DNA of 64,000 nucleotides, taken from positions 62,001 through 126,000 of the forward strand of contig CANMSE010000002.1 of the NCBI GenBank assembly GCA_947500555.1, given 5' to 3'. The stretch is from an uncultured Fulvivirga sp. GTDB lineage: Bacteria; Bacteroidota; Bacteroidia; Cytophagales; Cyclobacteriaceae. The first letter of the stretch is position 1; each line of letters begins with the position of its first letter. A program made the position numbers and the translations under genes. The notes beneath the pieces are model-generated. The model saw only the letters and a list, made by a program, of their open reading frames with translations, was not told where the DNA came from and searched no databases. This document shows, piece after piece, positions 18,942 through 27,442 of this stretch.

Positions 18942-19615
18942 TGAATAACTCGGAAATAATCGCTAAATGTTACCTGAAAACAGATGGTGATGAAGGTAAT
19001 GTCTGTTTATTGACTGATGAATCTTTATTTATACGCTATAAGTCCCATGAAACAGTTTTTTTTAATCACTGGATAACTGAGACTACATTTAAGCATAAAA
19101 AATTTGTTATTCCTATTGTATTTGGTGGAATATCAGCTTCGTTGTCTGCCATTGCTTTATTAAATTATTATTTTAATCCATGGATCATATTAAGCATTTT
19201 ATTCGCTTCTATCATGACAATTTATTATGGAATAAACGGAGGCAAAGCACTCACTATAACAACACCAATAAAAGAATATGATTTTTTTATTAATGAGATT
19301 TCAGAAAATTTAAAGGCTTTTGTTGCATACGCATCTACCACCATACAGGGAAAGGAAATAATATTTTTCTTTCAGATTAGTAAGGAAGATTTCGTTAATT
19401 TAAAAAAAACAGGATTTATCCAGTTCGGTTCATCAGGTCAGTTATTGAAAACTTCACCACCCAAACCGAAAGAAGATAAGGCAACTCTGAGTTTTGGCTC
19501 AAAAAACTTACCATTTGAAGTAAAGTATATTAATGATTCAAATGGACACTTAAGACCTTATTTATTTGATAAAGTCGCATTTTCTCTTCTTAATATTGAG
19601 CATCATCCTGATTAA
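18941..19615 (+). CDS. hypothetical membrane protein, possibly with a PH-like domain
   Basis: The product has 224 residues. The N-terminal 50 residues are beta-rich (CYLKTDGDEGNVCLLT, then LFIRYKSHETVFFNHW), reminiscent of bacterial PH-like domains placed before membrane helices. Two membrane helices lie at about residues 56-75 and 80-99, with a short turn between them. The rest is a soluble alpha/beta region. No catalytic motif is visible. It is translated with the preceding 79-residue gene. The PH-like reading is a weak inference. Confidence 0.6.
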   Translation: MNNSEIIAKCYLKTDGDEGNVCLLTDESLFIRYKSHETVFFNHWITETTFKHKKFVIPIVFGGISASLSAIALLNYYFNPWIILSILFASIMTIYYGINGGKALTITTPIKEYDFFINEISENLKAFVAYASTTIQGKEIIFFFQISKEDFVNLKKTGFIQFGSSGQLLKTSPPKPKEDKATLSFGSKNLPFEVKYINDSNGHLRPYLFDKVAFSLLNIEHHPD

Positions 19616-19626
19616 TTTCTTTCTGT

Positions 19627-19634
19627 TATATTTG
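19627..19634 (+). promoter_or_regulatory. candidate promoter -7 element for the acyltransferase-gpsA pair
   Basis: TATATTTG, followed by GCC, matches TAnnTTTG and lies 23-30 bases before the acyltransferase ATG. No clear TTG is seen at the usual distance upstream. Confidence 0.45.
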
Positions 19635-19656
19635 GCCTTCCAAAGTTGTCTATACG

Positions 19657-21345
19657 ATGCCCATAGGGAGTCAAAAAAACAAGCGTAAAAAGTACAAGCC
19701 TATACTTTCTGGCACTAAAGAATGGCCAGTGGTTCGATTGAGCAATAATCGTAAGCGATTTATTGATGAAGTTGTAGAACATACATTTGAGAAGATAATT
19801 GAAGCTAATAAGAGCGATAATGATTTACGTGATGAGCTTCAAACTACATTGCACCGAGAGCAGCTTCGAATTAGGAAGAATCCGTGGAAGGTTGATCCTG
19901 CAGATGATGAGCCCTTCTGGAAAAACATAAAAAATGAACTCGTTGATTTAGTAGATACTGCACAGACTCAAAAAAAAGAAGAAGATCTGCTTAAAATAAT
20001 TATAAGAAGATATGCAGAAGAGATTGCAGGTAACTTCAAAAAAAGTAGGTATCGGCTGGCAAGAGAAATTATAAAATTTGGATTCGCCAGACTCCTCAAT
20101 GCTACTCGTGTAAAAAGATTCGGAGCTATATTTCGAAGCCAGTACACGTTAAATGACAAAATACAAATTGTAGGTAAGGCCAAACAAATAAGAAAACTGG
20201 CAAAAATTGGGACAGTAGTTATGGTTCCAACTCATTTTAGTAATCTAGATTCAATACTAATTGGTTGGGTGATCCATGTGTTAGGTTTACCTGCATTCAT
20301 TTACGGGGCAGGTCTTAACCTATTTAACATTAAGATTTTAGCTTACTTTATGGATAGTTTGGGTGCATATAAAGTGGACAGAAGGAAGAAAAATCCAATC
20401 TATCTACAAACACTCAAAACCTATTCTAATCTCGCTTTACAAGAGGGTGCTCACAGTCTATTTTTTCCAGGGGGCACAAGGTCAAGGTCTGGACAAATTG
20501 AATCAAATCTTAAATTAGGTTTATTAGGTACTGCTATGGAAGCTCAAAGATCCATCTTCATGAAGCACCCTGATAGAGACGGGAAAAAGATCTTCATAGT
20601 TCCAGTTACGCTGAATTATAACTTTGTTTTAGAGGCTCCTATTCTTATAAAAGAGCATTTATCTAGCACAGGTCAAGAAAAATTTTATCTGGAAAGTGAT
20701 GCTTATTCCTCATCATATAACATGATAAAGTTCATGGTGAAATTTTTCACAAAAGGTTCTGACATTTCACTATCTATAGGTAAGGGGATGGATCTGATGG
20801 GTAATTTCGTAGATAATAAAGGCAATAGCATAGATAAAAATGGTCGATTTATTGATACACGAGATTACTTCACAACTAATGGAATTCTATCTGCCGACAA
20901 ACAACGTGAATCTGAATATACAAGAAGGCTTTCTGAAATAATTGTAAAAGAATTTCACAGAATCAACAGAGTTTTCGCAAGTCATTTAGTGGCATTTGTT
21001 GCATTTAGGATCTGGAGAAAAAGATATGAGCGATTAGATCTTTATGATTTTCTGCGACTTCATGAAGAAGATTTAATTATTGAATATGATGAATTTGTAG
21101 AAGTCTTCACTAGAGTTAAAGCTCGAGTTCTTAAATTAAAAAAGAAAAAGAAGCTGAACATTGCTGCACATATGGATGCTCCGACTGATGATGTAATAAA
21201 ATTCGGCATCAATAATGTGGGCATGTATCACAGCAGACGTCCGCTACTGATGAATCGAAAAAAGCAGATTTATACTAAAGATCTATTGACTTTGTACTAT
21301 TATCATAATAGAATGCATGGATATGACCTCGAAAAACACTTCTAA
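19657..21345 (+). CDS. PlsB-like glycerol-3-phosphate / lysophosphatidate acyltransferase
   Basis: The protein has 562 residues. It has an acyltransferase block I H-x4-D motif (THFSNLD), block II-like GAYKVDRRKK, and block III FFPGGTRSRSG, which together define the PlsC/PlsB superfamily. The length and the long N- and C-terminal extensions are nearer to PlsB than to PlsC. The immediate overlap with gpsA, which makes sn-glycerol-3-phosphate, supports glycerol-3-phosphate as the acceptor. It probably works at the inner membrane. Substrate choice (acyl-CoA, acyl-ACP or acyl-phosphate) cannot be read from sequence; plsX at 29.8 kb suggests acyl-phosphate is also made. Confidence 0.85.
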   Translation: MPIGSQKNKRKKYKPILSGTKEWPVVRLSNNRKRFIDEVVEHTFEKIIEANKSDNDLRDELQTTLHREQLRIRKNPWKVDPADDEPFWKNIKNELVDLVDTAQTQKKEEDLLKIIIRRYAEEIAGNFKKSRYRLAREIIKFGFARLLNATRVKRFGAIFRSQYTLNDKIQIVGKAKQIRKLAKIGTVVMVPTHFSNLDSILIGWVIHVLGLPAFIYGAGLNLFNIKILAYFMDSLGAYKVDRRKKNPIYLQTLKTYSNLALQEGAHSLFFPGGTRSRSGQIESNLKLGLLGTAMEAQRSIFMKHPDRDGKKIFIVPVTLNYNFVLEAPILIKEHLSSTGQEKFYLESDAYSSSYNMIKFMVKFFTKGSDISLSIGKGMDLMGNFVDNKGNSIDKNGRFIDTRDYFTTNGILSADKQRESEYTRRLSEIIVKEFHRINRVFASHLVAFVAFRIWRKRYERLDLYDFLRLHEEDLIIEYDEFVEVFTRVKARVLKLKKKKKLNIAAHMDAPTDDVIKFGINNVGMYHSRRPLLMNRKKQIYTKDLLTLYYYHNRMHGYDLEKHF

Positions 21346-22387
21346 TAAACCAGTTGGTGTAATTGGTGCTGGTAGTTTTGGTATGGCTATCGCCAATATT
21401 CTTGCTGAAAATTCTGAAGTGTTACTTTATGCGAGAGATCCCGAGATTATAAAGAAAATAGCCGCCACAAAGGAGCATCGTGGGCAAAAGTTAAATAAAA
21501 ATATTACCGCTACCGGAGACTTAAGTTATGTAGCAAATGCGTGTAATATTCTATTCCCCATAGTTCCGTCATCAGCATTTCGTACGATGATGCAACAGCT
21601 GTCCCCATATTTACACCCATATCATATACTCATACATGGCACAAAGGGTCTCGACTTAAGCCTGCCCAAAGGTGATTCACTTGATTCAATTGAAACCCTT
21701 ACAAGAGAGCATGTTAAAACTATGAGTGAGGTCATTATGGATGAAAGTGTGGTTGTTAGGGTGGGTTGCCTTGCTGGTCCTAACCTTGCTAAAGAGTTGT
21801 CTGCCGGACAACCAGCTGCTACTGTCGTTGCCAGTCATTTTAAGGAAGTGATTTCTGAAGGAGAAAGACTTTTAAGAAGTGATCGGTTCTTAGTGTATGG
21901 CAATCCCGATTTAATAGGAATCGAACTCGCTGGAGTCCTAAAAAACATTATTGCAATCGCCTCTGGAGTATTAAGTGGACTTGAATTAGGTGAAAATGCT
22001 AAAGGTCTTTTGATAAGTCGTGGAATGATTGAAATGATCTATCTAGGTAAAGCAATGGGTGGAGATATTGAAGCATTTTTAGGTCTGGCAGGTGTGGGTG
22101 ATTTGGTTGCTACCTGTAATAGTACTTTAAGTCGAAATTTTACAGTTGGTAATCGCTTAGCCAAAGGCGAAACTCTTGATCAGATTTTGGCAACTATGGA
22201 AGAAGTAGCAGAAGGCGTTAATACAATCAAAATCGCTAAGAAGATTACAGAAAATCAGCATCTAAGAGCTCCAATTACCGAAGCACTCTACGAAGTCCTT
22301 TTTGAAGGGTTGCCTGTTGAAAAGGCTGTCAACCTCCTGATGAGATATCCATTTAACGTTGACTTCGACTTTAAAAAGCCTGCCTAA
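21317..22387 (+). CDS. gpsA: NAD(P)-dependent glycerol-3-phosphate dehydrogenase
   Basis: It reduces dihydroxyacetone phosphate to sn-glycerol-3-phosphate, the backbone of phospholipids. It has 356 residues, slightly long because of an insert around the segment DLSLPKGDSLDSIE. The N-terminal Rossmann motif is GVIGAGSFGMAIA, the catalytic lysine is in GVLKNIIAIASG, and the C-terminal GPSA domain has GLAGVGDLVATCNS. The ATG at 21317 overlaps the acyltransferase by 29 bases; a second ATG at 21323 is equally possible. The 3' end overlaps the convergent HIT gene by 17 bases. Confidence 0.95.
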   Translation: MDMTSKNTSNKPVGVIGAGSFGMAIANILAENSEVLLYARDPEIIKKIAATKEHRGQKLNKNITATGDLSYVANACNILFPIVPSSAFRTMMQQLSPYLHPYHILIHGTKGLDLSLPKGDSLDSIETLTREHVKTMSEVIMDESVVVRVGCLAGPNLAKELSAGQPAATVVASHFKEVISEGERLLRSDRFLVYGNPDLIGIELAGVLKNIIAIASGVLSGLELGENAKGLLISRGMIEMIYLGKAMGGDIEAFLGLAGVGDLVATCNSTLSRNFTVGNRLAKGETLDQILATMEEVAEGVNTIKIAKKITENQHLRAPITEALYEVLFEGLPVEKAVNLLMRYPFNVDFDFKKPA

Positions 22388-22763
22388 TTTTTTCTGCTAT
22401 TTCTTTCAATTCTTCTTGACTAGGATGAAGTTTCTGCCTCGAAAAATTAATGTCATCCATAGTATTAAGTGGTACGAGGTGCACATGAGTATGAGGCACC
22501 TCAAGTCCAATGACAGCCACACCAATCCTCAAACATGGTATAGAAGATTTAATAGCACCAGCTACTTTCTTTGAAAAAGTCATCAACCCTTCTAAATCAC
22601 CATCCTCCAGATCAAAAATATAATCTATTTCCTTTTTAGGAACTACCAGGCAGTGCCCCAATACCAACGGTTTGATATCCAAAAATGATATATAATTATC
22701 ATCTTCAGCTATAATATAGCCGGGAATTTCACGATTAACAATCTTGGTAAAAAGTGTTGCCAT
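22371..22763 (-). CDS. HIT-family nucleotide hydrolase
   Basis: The protein has 130 residues of the Hint/PKCI branch of the histidine triad superfamily. The triad HTHVHLVP carries the catalytic histidine, and the N-terminal part has FTKIVNREIPGYI and the LVLGHCLVVPKKE stretch. Such proteins hydrolyse adenosine phosphoramidates; the natural substrate is unclear. Its start overlaps the greA stop by one base (TAATG on this strand), so the two are probably translated together. Confidence 0.92.
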   Translation of the reverse strand: MATLFTKIVNREIPGYIIAEDDNYISFLDIKPLVLGHCLVVPKKEIDYIFDLEDGDLEGLMTFSKKVAGAIKSSIPCLRIGVAVIGLEVPHTHVHLVPLNTMDDINFSRQKLHPSQEELKEIAEKIRQAF

Positions 22764-23236
22764 TAAATACCGATTTCTAATATCTCAAAATCAATTTCTC
22801 CACCTGGTGTGCTGATTTTAGCTTTTTGACCAGCCTTTTTTCCAAGCAGGCCCTTTCCTATAGGAGACTGTATTGATATTTTACTTGACTTTAAATCCGC
22901 TTCTTCTTCGGAAACTAATGTATAAGTAAACACAGCACCATTTTTAGGATTCTTAATCTTTACCTTCGATAGTATTGAAACCTTCGAAGTATCGATAGTA
23001 CTTTCATCAATTACTCTTGCATTACCGACTACTTCTTCCAATTGGGCAATTTTCGCTTCTAAATGTCCTTGAGCATCTTTGGCAGCATCATATTCAGCAT
23101 TTTCACTTAAATCGCCTTTATCACGAGCCTCAGCTATTTGCTTAGCAATATGAGACCTACCTTTAGTTTTGAGCTCATTCAGCTCGTTTTTTAATTTGTC
23201 TAATCCCTCTTTCGTATAGTATGCTACGTTTCCCAT
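22763..23236 (-). CDS. greA: transcription elongation factor GreA
   Basis: GreA rescues backtracked RNA polymerase by stimulating cleavage of the nascent RNA. I start at ATG 23236 (157 residues; a TTG two codons upstream is less likely). The N-terminal coiled coil (YYTKEGLDKLKNELNELK) has the acidic tip DLSENAEYDAAKDAQ, which reaches into the polymerase channel, and the C-terminal FKBP-like domain contains SPIGKGLLGKKAG. It is cotranscribed with the HIT gene and has its own promoter upstream. Confidence 0.96.
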   Translation of the reverse strand: MGNVAYYTKEGLDKLKNELNELKTKGRSHIAKQIAEARDKGDLSENAEYDAAKDAQGHLEAKIAQLEEVVGNARVIDESTIDTSKVSILSKVKIKNPKNGAVFTYTLVSEEEADLKSSKISIQSPIGKGLLGKKAGQKAKISTPGGEIDFEILEIGI

Positions 23237-23268
23237 GTTCAAAAAATAAATACTCTATAAAAACAAAT

Positions 23269-23291
23269 AAACGGTCTTTATGGAACCGTTT
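23269..23291 (-). other. hairpin in the greA leader
   Basis: AACGGT and ACCGTT arms of 6-7 bases enclose a loop of about 9 bases; a T-rich stretch follows on the minus strand. Because it lies between the greA promoter and its start, it would be in the greA leader RNA. It could also stop transcripts arriving from the pentapeptide-repeat gene. The role is not decided by sequence. Confidence 0.35.
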
Positions 23292-23318
23292 TTTCTATTA
23301 TAATTCAATTATACACCA

Positions 23319-23347
23319 CAAATTTAGCCGATTATCCCTGAAAGCAA
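23319..23347 (-). promoter_or_regulatory. promoter for greA-HIT
   Basis: On the minus strand TTG (23345-23347), then 18 bases, then TAAATTTG (23319-23326) gives both boxes of the Bacteroidota promoter at normal spacing. The greA ATG is about 83 bases downstream, an unusually long leader for this window. Confidence 0.6.
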
Positions 23348-23352
23348 AAGAA

Positions 23353-24195
23353 TTATTTACCTACTAATTCAGGAACATTAGACTTAATCTGATTTAATAT
23401 TTCCTCGTCAAACTGTGCCAAATACAACGTCTTGGCTTTTGTCAATTGTTCAATCGTTAAACCTTTAGCTCCTCTTAAGTCAGCTTTGTATAAACTGGCA
23501 TTTTCAAAATCGGCACCAGTTAAATAACAACCATTTAAACTGGCTTCCATTAAAAAGGCATTTTTGAAATTTGACTTAATCAAGAAAGCATTGTCTAGCT
23601 TAGCCTTTATCAAATAAGCATCTTTAAAATTAGCACCACTAGCATAAGAACCTGTTAAATCCGCTTGATTCAAATTAGAATTTTCGAGATTGGTCTGATT
23701 CAATCGTGTATTCTGCAAGTTAGTCTCAATCAAAAAACCATTGGACATATCAGCTGAGTTGAGATTCGAACTGGCAAGATTAACATAATTTAAGTTCGTT
23801 CTAGATAAATGGCAATTCACAAGATTAATCTCGTGAATATTATGTCTATTAAGCCTTTTTATGTTACCTACAGTTCTAAAAGCTGCTTCTTCTGACTCCC
23901 ACAAGCGAAAGTCATCAATCTCATCTTTATAAGTTCTGATTCGCTGACGCATTTCCCCATTTTTATTGAGCCAAAAAATAAGTATCCCAATAATGGCAAT
24001 ATCGAAAAGCATTCCATGTGCTTCTGCCATTACTTGAGCAAAAAAAGCATCGAAATCTGCGAAGTAATATCTAAGGCTAAAGCCAATGACTACAATGGCC
24101 AAAAGTACAAGTACTATCGCTGAAGTTAGAATAGGTTTCTCAATGATTGAGTTAACATATTCACTTATTTTCTTTCTTTGACTTTCACCAATCAT
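23353..24195 (-). CDS. membrane protein with pentapeptide repeats
   Basis: The protein has 280 residues. Two membrane helices lie at about residues 20-45 and 60-80. Residues about 110-255 are pentapeptide repeats of the A(N/D)LXX type, for example SSNLNSADMS, LENSNLNQADL, NFKDAYLIKAKLDNA and SNFKNAFLMEASLNG, which fold into a right-handed quadrilateral beta helix. The repeat face would be cytoplasmic if the helices form a hairpin. Function is unknown. It is separated from the dehydrogenase gene upstream by 111 bases and reads toward greA. Confidence 0.85.
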   Translation of the reverse strand: MIGESQRKKISEYVNSIIEKPILTSAIVLVLLAIVVIGFSLRYYFADFDAFFAQVMAEAHGMLFDIAIIGILIFWLNKNGEMRQRIRTYKDEIDDFRLWESEEAAFRTVGNIKRLNRHNIHEINLVNCHLSRTNLNYVNLASSNLNSADMSNGFLIETNLQNTRLNQTNLENSNLNQADLTGSYASGANFKDAYLIKAKLDNAFLIKSNFKNAFLMEASLNGCYLTGADFENASLYKADLRGAKGLTIEQLTKAKTLYLAQFDEEILNQIKSNVPELVGK

Positions 24196-24306
24196 TGAAT
24201 GTCGGGAACTCCCGTATTTCTCATAGTATATAATATTACTAAAATGATTCTCAAATTAAAACTATCACTCTAGAAATCGAATGCTAGAGACATAATTTTC
24301 AACTAC

Positions 24307-25236
24307 TTATCCGATCGATTTTCTTAGTTTATCAACCAAAACCTGATTGATCATTTCATAAGATTCGAAAGACCACCCGCCCACATGAGGAGTTAATATA
24401 ACTCGGTCAGAATTTATCAAGTAATTGAAATTTTCCTGTTCCGAAGCTGCAAATGTATTAATTTTTTCATTCTCTAAAACATCAAGAGCTACACCAATTA
24501 TTTTTTCTGACTCAATCATAGTCACCAAATCTCTTAAAGGCAGAACCTCACCGCGAGAAGTGTTAATTAATCTGATTGGCTTTCTGAAATTTGAAAAGAA
24601 ATCAGCATCAAACATATTATGAGTTTCAGATGTCAATGGCACGTGTATGCTCAAAATGTCAGTTTCTTCGAAAAGGCGTTCTAATGAAGCTTCCTTTATA
24701 TTTTGATTGGCAAAATTTGACTTGTATTTATCATATATCAGGATTTCACAACCCAAATGACTCAATTTTTGGGCAAAGGTTTTTCCCATATGACCATAAC
24801 CAACAATTCCAACAGTTTTCCCCGCAAGCTCCACTCCCCTATTTCCCTCTCTATCCCAAATTGATTTACGTACTTCTTTATCTGATTTGACAATGTTATT
24901 GAGTAATGACAATAAAAGGCCAAGGGTATGTTCCGCCAAAGCATTTCGATTACCTTCAGGTGCATTGATCATTTTTATATGTCTGGAATCAATAGCTTCT
25001 ATATCAAGATTATCTATACCAGCTCCTGCACGACATATGTATTTCAACTTATCAGCATTTTCTAATAATGCCTCATCCACAAAAGTTTTGCTTCTTATTA
25101 CAAGACCATCAAATTCACTTATCACAGCCATTATTCTTTCTCTTGTAATCAATGGCTGATAATCAGCCTCAATACCAATTTCTTTTAACATAGGAGATAA
25201 CGAGTCATACATCCTATCTACGATTAAAAACTTCAT
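24307..25236 (-). CDS. D-2-hydroxyacid dehydrogenase (phosphoglycerate dehydrogenase-like)
   Basis: The protein has 309 residues of the D-isomer-specific 2-hydroxyacid dehydrogenase family. The NAD-binding motif is GIVGYGHMGKTFA. Catalytic residues are arginine in INTSRGEVL, glutamate in LDVLENEKI and histidine in TPHVGGWS. It lacks the C-terminal ACT domain of classical SerA, so 3-phosphoglycerate is one possibility among several. Its start is 10 bases after the mgtE stop, so it is likely the last gene of an rsmA-mgtE-dehydrogenase operon. I leave the symbol blank because the substrate is not fixed. Confidence 0.85.
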   Translation of the reverse strand: MKFLIVDRMYDSLSPMLKEIGIEADYQPLITRERIMAVISEFDGLVIRSKTFVDEALLENADKLKYICRAGAGIDNLDIEAIDSRHIKMINAPEGNRNALAEHTLGLLLSLLNNIVKSDKEVRKSIWDREGNRGVELAGKTVGIVGYGHMGKTFAQKLSHLGCEILIYDKYKSNFANQNIKEASLERLFEETDILSIHVPLTSETHNMFDADFFSNFRKPIRLINTSRGEVLPLRDLVTMIESEKIIGVALDVLENEKINTFAASEQENFNYLINSDRVILTPHVGGWSFESYEMINQVLVDKLRKSIG

Positions 25237-25246
25237 ATCAACTGAC

Positions 25247-26605
25247 TTAAAGAAAAAGGTGAACGATATAAAAGTAAATAGCCAAACCTAAAAGGTCATT
25301 TGTTGTGGTAATGAAAGGTCCTGAGGCAAGAGCAGGATTAAAACCCAGTTTATCCAAAAGCAATGGCGTAATAGTGCCAAGAAATGAGGCAATTAAAACG
25401 ACACAAAAAAGTGCGATTGAAACTACTATTGATAAACTAACTTCTCCTCCGGTCAAAAGATTAAAGCCATAAACCATAAGCGATAGGAATAATCCGTTAA
25501 CAACAGCTACCAATAATACTTTTGTGAGTCTTTTCAGCATTCCTCCTCCAAATACCGAAGGGTTCGCCAAACTTTGAACAACTATAGAGGAACTTTGGAT
25601 TCCCACATTTCCACCGGTCGCTTGAATTAAGGGGATAAAAAAGGCAATGGCTGTAATTCGTAGTAGGTCTTCTTCAAATATTCCAATGAACTTAGCGCTG
25701 ATAAATCCTCCTAACACTCCAACTATCAACCAGGGTAGCCTTGCCTTTGTAAGATCCCAAATGCTATCATCTTCTTCCACATCCCCGGCAATACCTGACA
25801 TCATTTGTCTTTCTTCATCAGCCTGCTCGGTAATTACATCAAGGACATCATCTATTGTTATTCTGCCTAAAAGTTTCCCTTGAACATTTACAACAGGTAT
25901 TGCATCAAGGTCATATTTACTCATGATTTGAGCAACTTCTTCTTCGGACATGTACGTCTCCACACTCACAACATCATCTTCGTAGATATCGGCAATTTTT
26001 GTTTTATCATCAGCCAGAATAATCCTTTTCAAAGAAACTCTGCCAATCAAAGATTCTTTATCGTCAACAACGTATACAGAATAAACCTTCTGAACGTTTT
26101 CTGCCTGTCTTCTTATTTCTTCAATACATTGATCAACGTTCCAATTCACATTGGCTTTTATTAACTCCTTACCCATTAAGCCACCAGCTACATCATCTTC
26201 ATACCGAAGAAGATCCAGAATATTGGCTTCCTTTTCAGGATCATCTATGCCAGAAAGTACCTCCTCTCTATCTTTGAGAGGTAGTTCATTTAGTATATCT
26301 ACAGCGTCATCAGAATCAAGATTATTAATAATCTCGGTTATTTCTTCTGACCCATATTCCCTCAGAAAACGCTCACGAATATCCTCATCAAGGTCAACTA
26401 TTATTTCCGCTCTTATATCTTCTGATAATAGATCGAGAACATATTTTGAACTTTCAGTCTCAAATTCATCTAGTAAGGTCGAAATATCTGCTGGCTTGAC
26501 ACCATCCAAAGACTTTTGAATAAAATCAGCATCCTGCTGTTCAAGAGCAACTTCAAATCTTTCCCTAAATTCATTTGTAAGTTCAAATTGTACTATCTGC
26601 TCCAC
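25247..26605 (-). CDS. mgtE: magnesium transporter MgtE
   Basis: This Mg2+ channel has 452 residues, the usual length. The N domain is a helical superfamily fold (residues about 35-135), followed by paired CBS domains (about 140-255) that sense cytoplasmic Mg2+, then five membrane helices with the conserved GGNVGIQSSSI and FGGGML stretches and a C-terminal TTTNDLLGLAIYF helix. The start is a GTG at 26605, overlapping the end of rsmA by 13 bases. There is no sign of an M-box riboswitch, as expected inside an operon. Confidence 0.95.
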   Translation of the reverse strand: MEQIVQFELTNEFRERFEVALEQQDADFIQKSLDGVKPADISTLLDEFETESSKYVLDLLSEDIRAEIIVDLDEDIRERFLREYGSEEITEIINNLDSDDAVDILNELPLKDREEVLSGIDDPEKEANILDLLRYEDDVAGGLMGKELIKANVNWNVDQCIEEIRRQAENVQKVYSVYVVDDKESLIGRVSLKRIILADDKTKIADIYEDDVVSVETYMSEEEVAQIMSKYDLDAIPVVNVQGKLLGRITIDDVLDVITEQADEERQMMSGIAGDVEEDDSIWDLTKARLPWLIVGVLGGFISAKFIGIFEEDLLRITAIAFFIPLIQATGGNVGIQSSSIVVQSLANPSVFGGGMLKRLTKVLLVAVVNGLFLSLMVYGFNLLTGGEVSLSIVVSIALFCVVLIASFLGTITPLLLDKLGFNPALASGPFITTTNDLLGLAIYFYIVHLFL

Positions 26606-27366
26606 TTTTCTACCTGCTTAGTCAGTTGTTCAAAATCTTTTACTGTAAGAGTTTCCGCGCGCCTGTTCAGTACATCTTGCGAAATGACTTCAGTCGGTAA
26701 ATTTAATGGTTTAAGAGCGTTGCGCAATGTTTTCCGTCTATTTTGAAATCCTTGTTTTACAATAGTCTTAAAGAGCTTCTCATTACAGTCGAGTTCCTCA
26801 CCAGTCCTTGTTAATCTTATGACACCAGACCTAACTTTGGGAGGGGGATCAAATACATGAGGCTCTACATCAAATAAATATTCCAGATCATAATAAGCTT
26901 GCAGTAATACACTTAATATACCGTAATCCTTATTTCCGGGAGGAGAAGCAAGTCTTTTAGCGACTTCATACTGTAACATACAGACTACATTATCTACTCT
27001 ATTCCTCAATTCCAGAACTTTAAAAAAAATCTGGGATGAAATATTGTAAGGAAAGTTACCGATAATACTGAAGTGATCTGAGTTAAGATAGTCTGGTTGT
27101 TTTTTTAAAAAATCTCCATGAATGGTGCGTTCTTTCAACGTAGGATAATGCTCCCATAAATAGGAAACAGATTCTTCGTCCACATCTATGAGTACAAGAT
27201 TATTAGGATAGAACTCATTCAAGTATTTTGTTAAAACACCAGTCCCAGGACCAATTTCTAAAATATCCCCTGAAGAGTAACTTGATCGCATTGCCGCTAC
27301 TATATCCTGAGCTATGGATTCATCTTTTAAGAAATGTTGACCGAGGTGTTTTTTGGCTTTTACCAT
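26593..27366 (-). CDS. rsmA: 16S rRNA (adenine1518/1519-N6)-dimethyltransferase
   Basis: KsgA/RsmA dimethylates two adjacent adenines near the 3' end of 16S rRNA as a late check of small-subunit assembly. It has 257 residues. It shows the N-terminal KKHLGQHFLKDE motif, the SAM-binding motif LEIGPGTGVLT, and the catalytic NFPYNISS. It overlaps mgtE by 13 bases and is divergent from pdxA across 76 bases. The rsmA-mgtE and divergent pdxA arrangement is familiar in Cytophagales. Confidence 0.96.
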   Translation of the reverse strand: MVKAKKHLGQHFLKDESIAQDIVAAMRSSYSSGDILEIGPGTGVLTKYLNEFYPNNLVLIDVDEESVSYLWEHYPTLKERTIHGDFLKKQPDYLNSDHFSIIGNFPYNISSQIFFKVLELRNRVDNVVCMLQYEVAKRLASPPGNKDYGILSVLLQAYYDLEYLFDVEPHVFDPPPKVRSGVIRLTRTGEELDCNEKLFKTIVKQGFQNRRKTLRNALKPLNLPTEVISQDVLNRRAETLTVKDFEQLTKQVEKWSR

Positions 27367-27442
27367 TCATTTTCAATAATTGGAAAATACTTAAATTGCA
27401 ATCCATAAGTATTTGGTATAATCAAGTAAAGATATTAAAATA

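Noticed and set aside
26500..26650. Mg2+ riboswitch before mgtE
   Set aside because: mgtE starts inside the end of rsmA by a 13-base overlap, leaving no leader for an M-box or similar.
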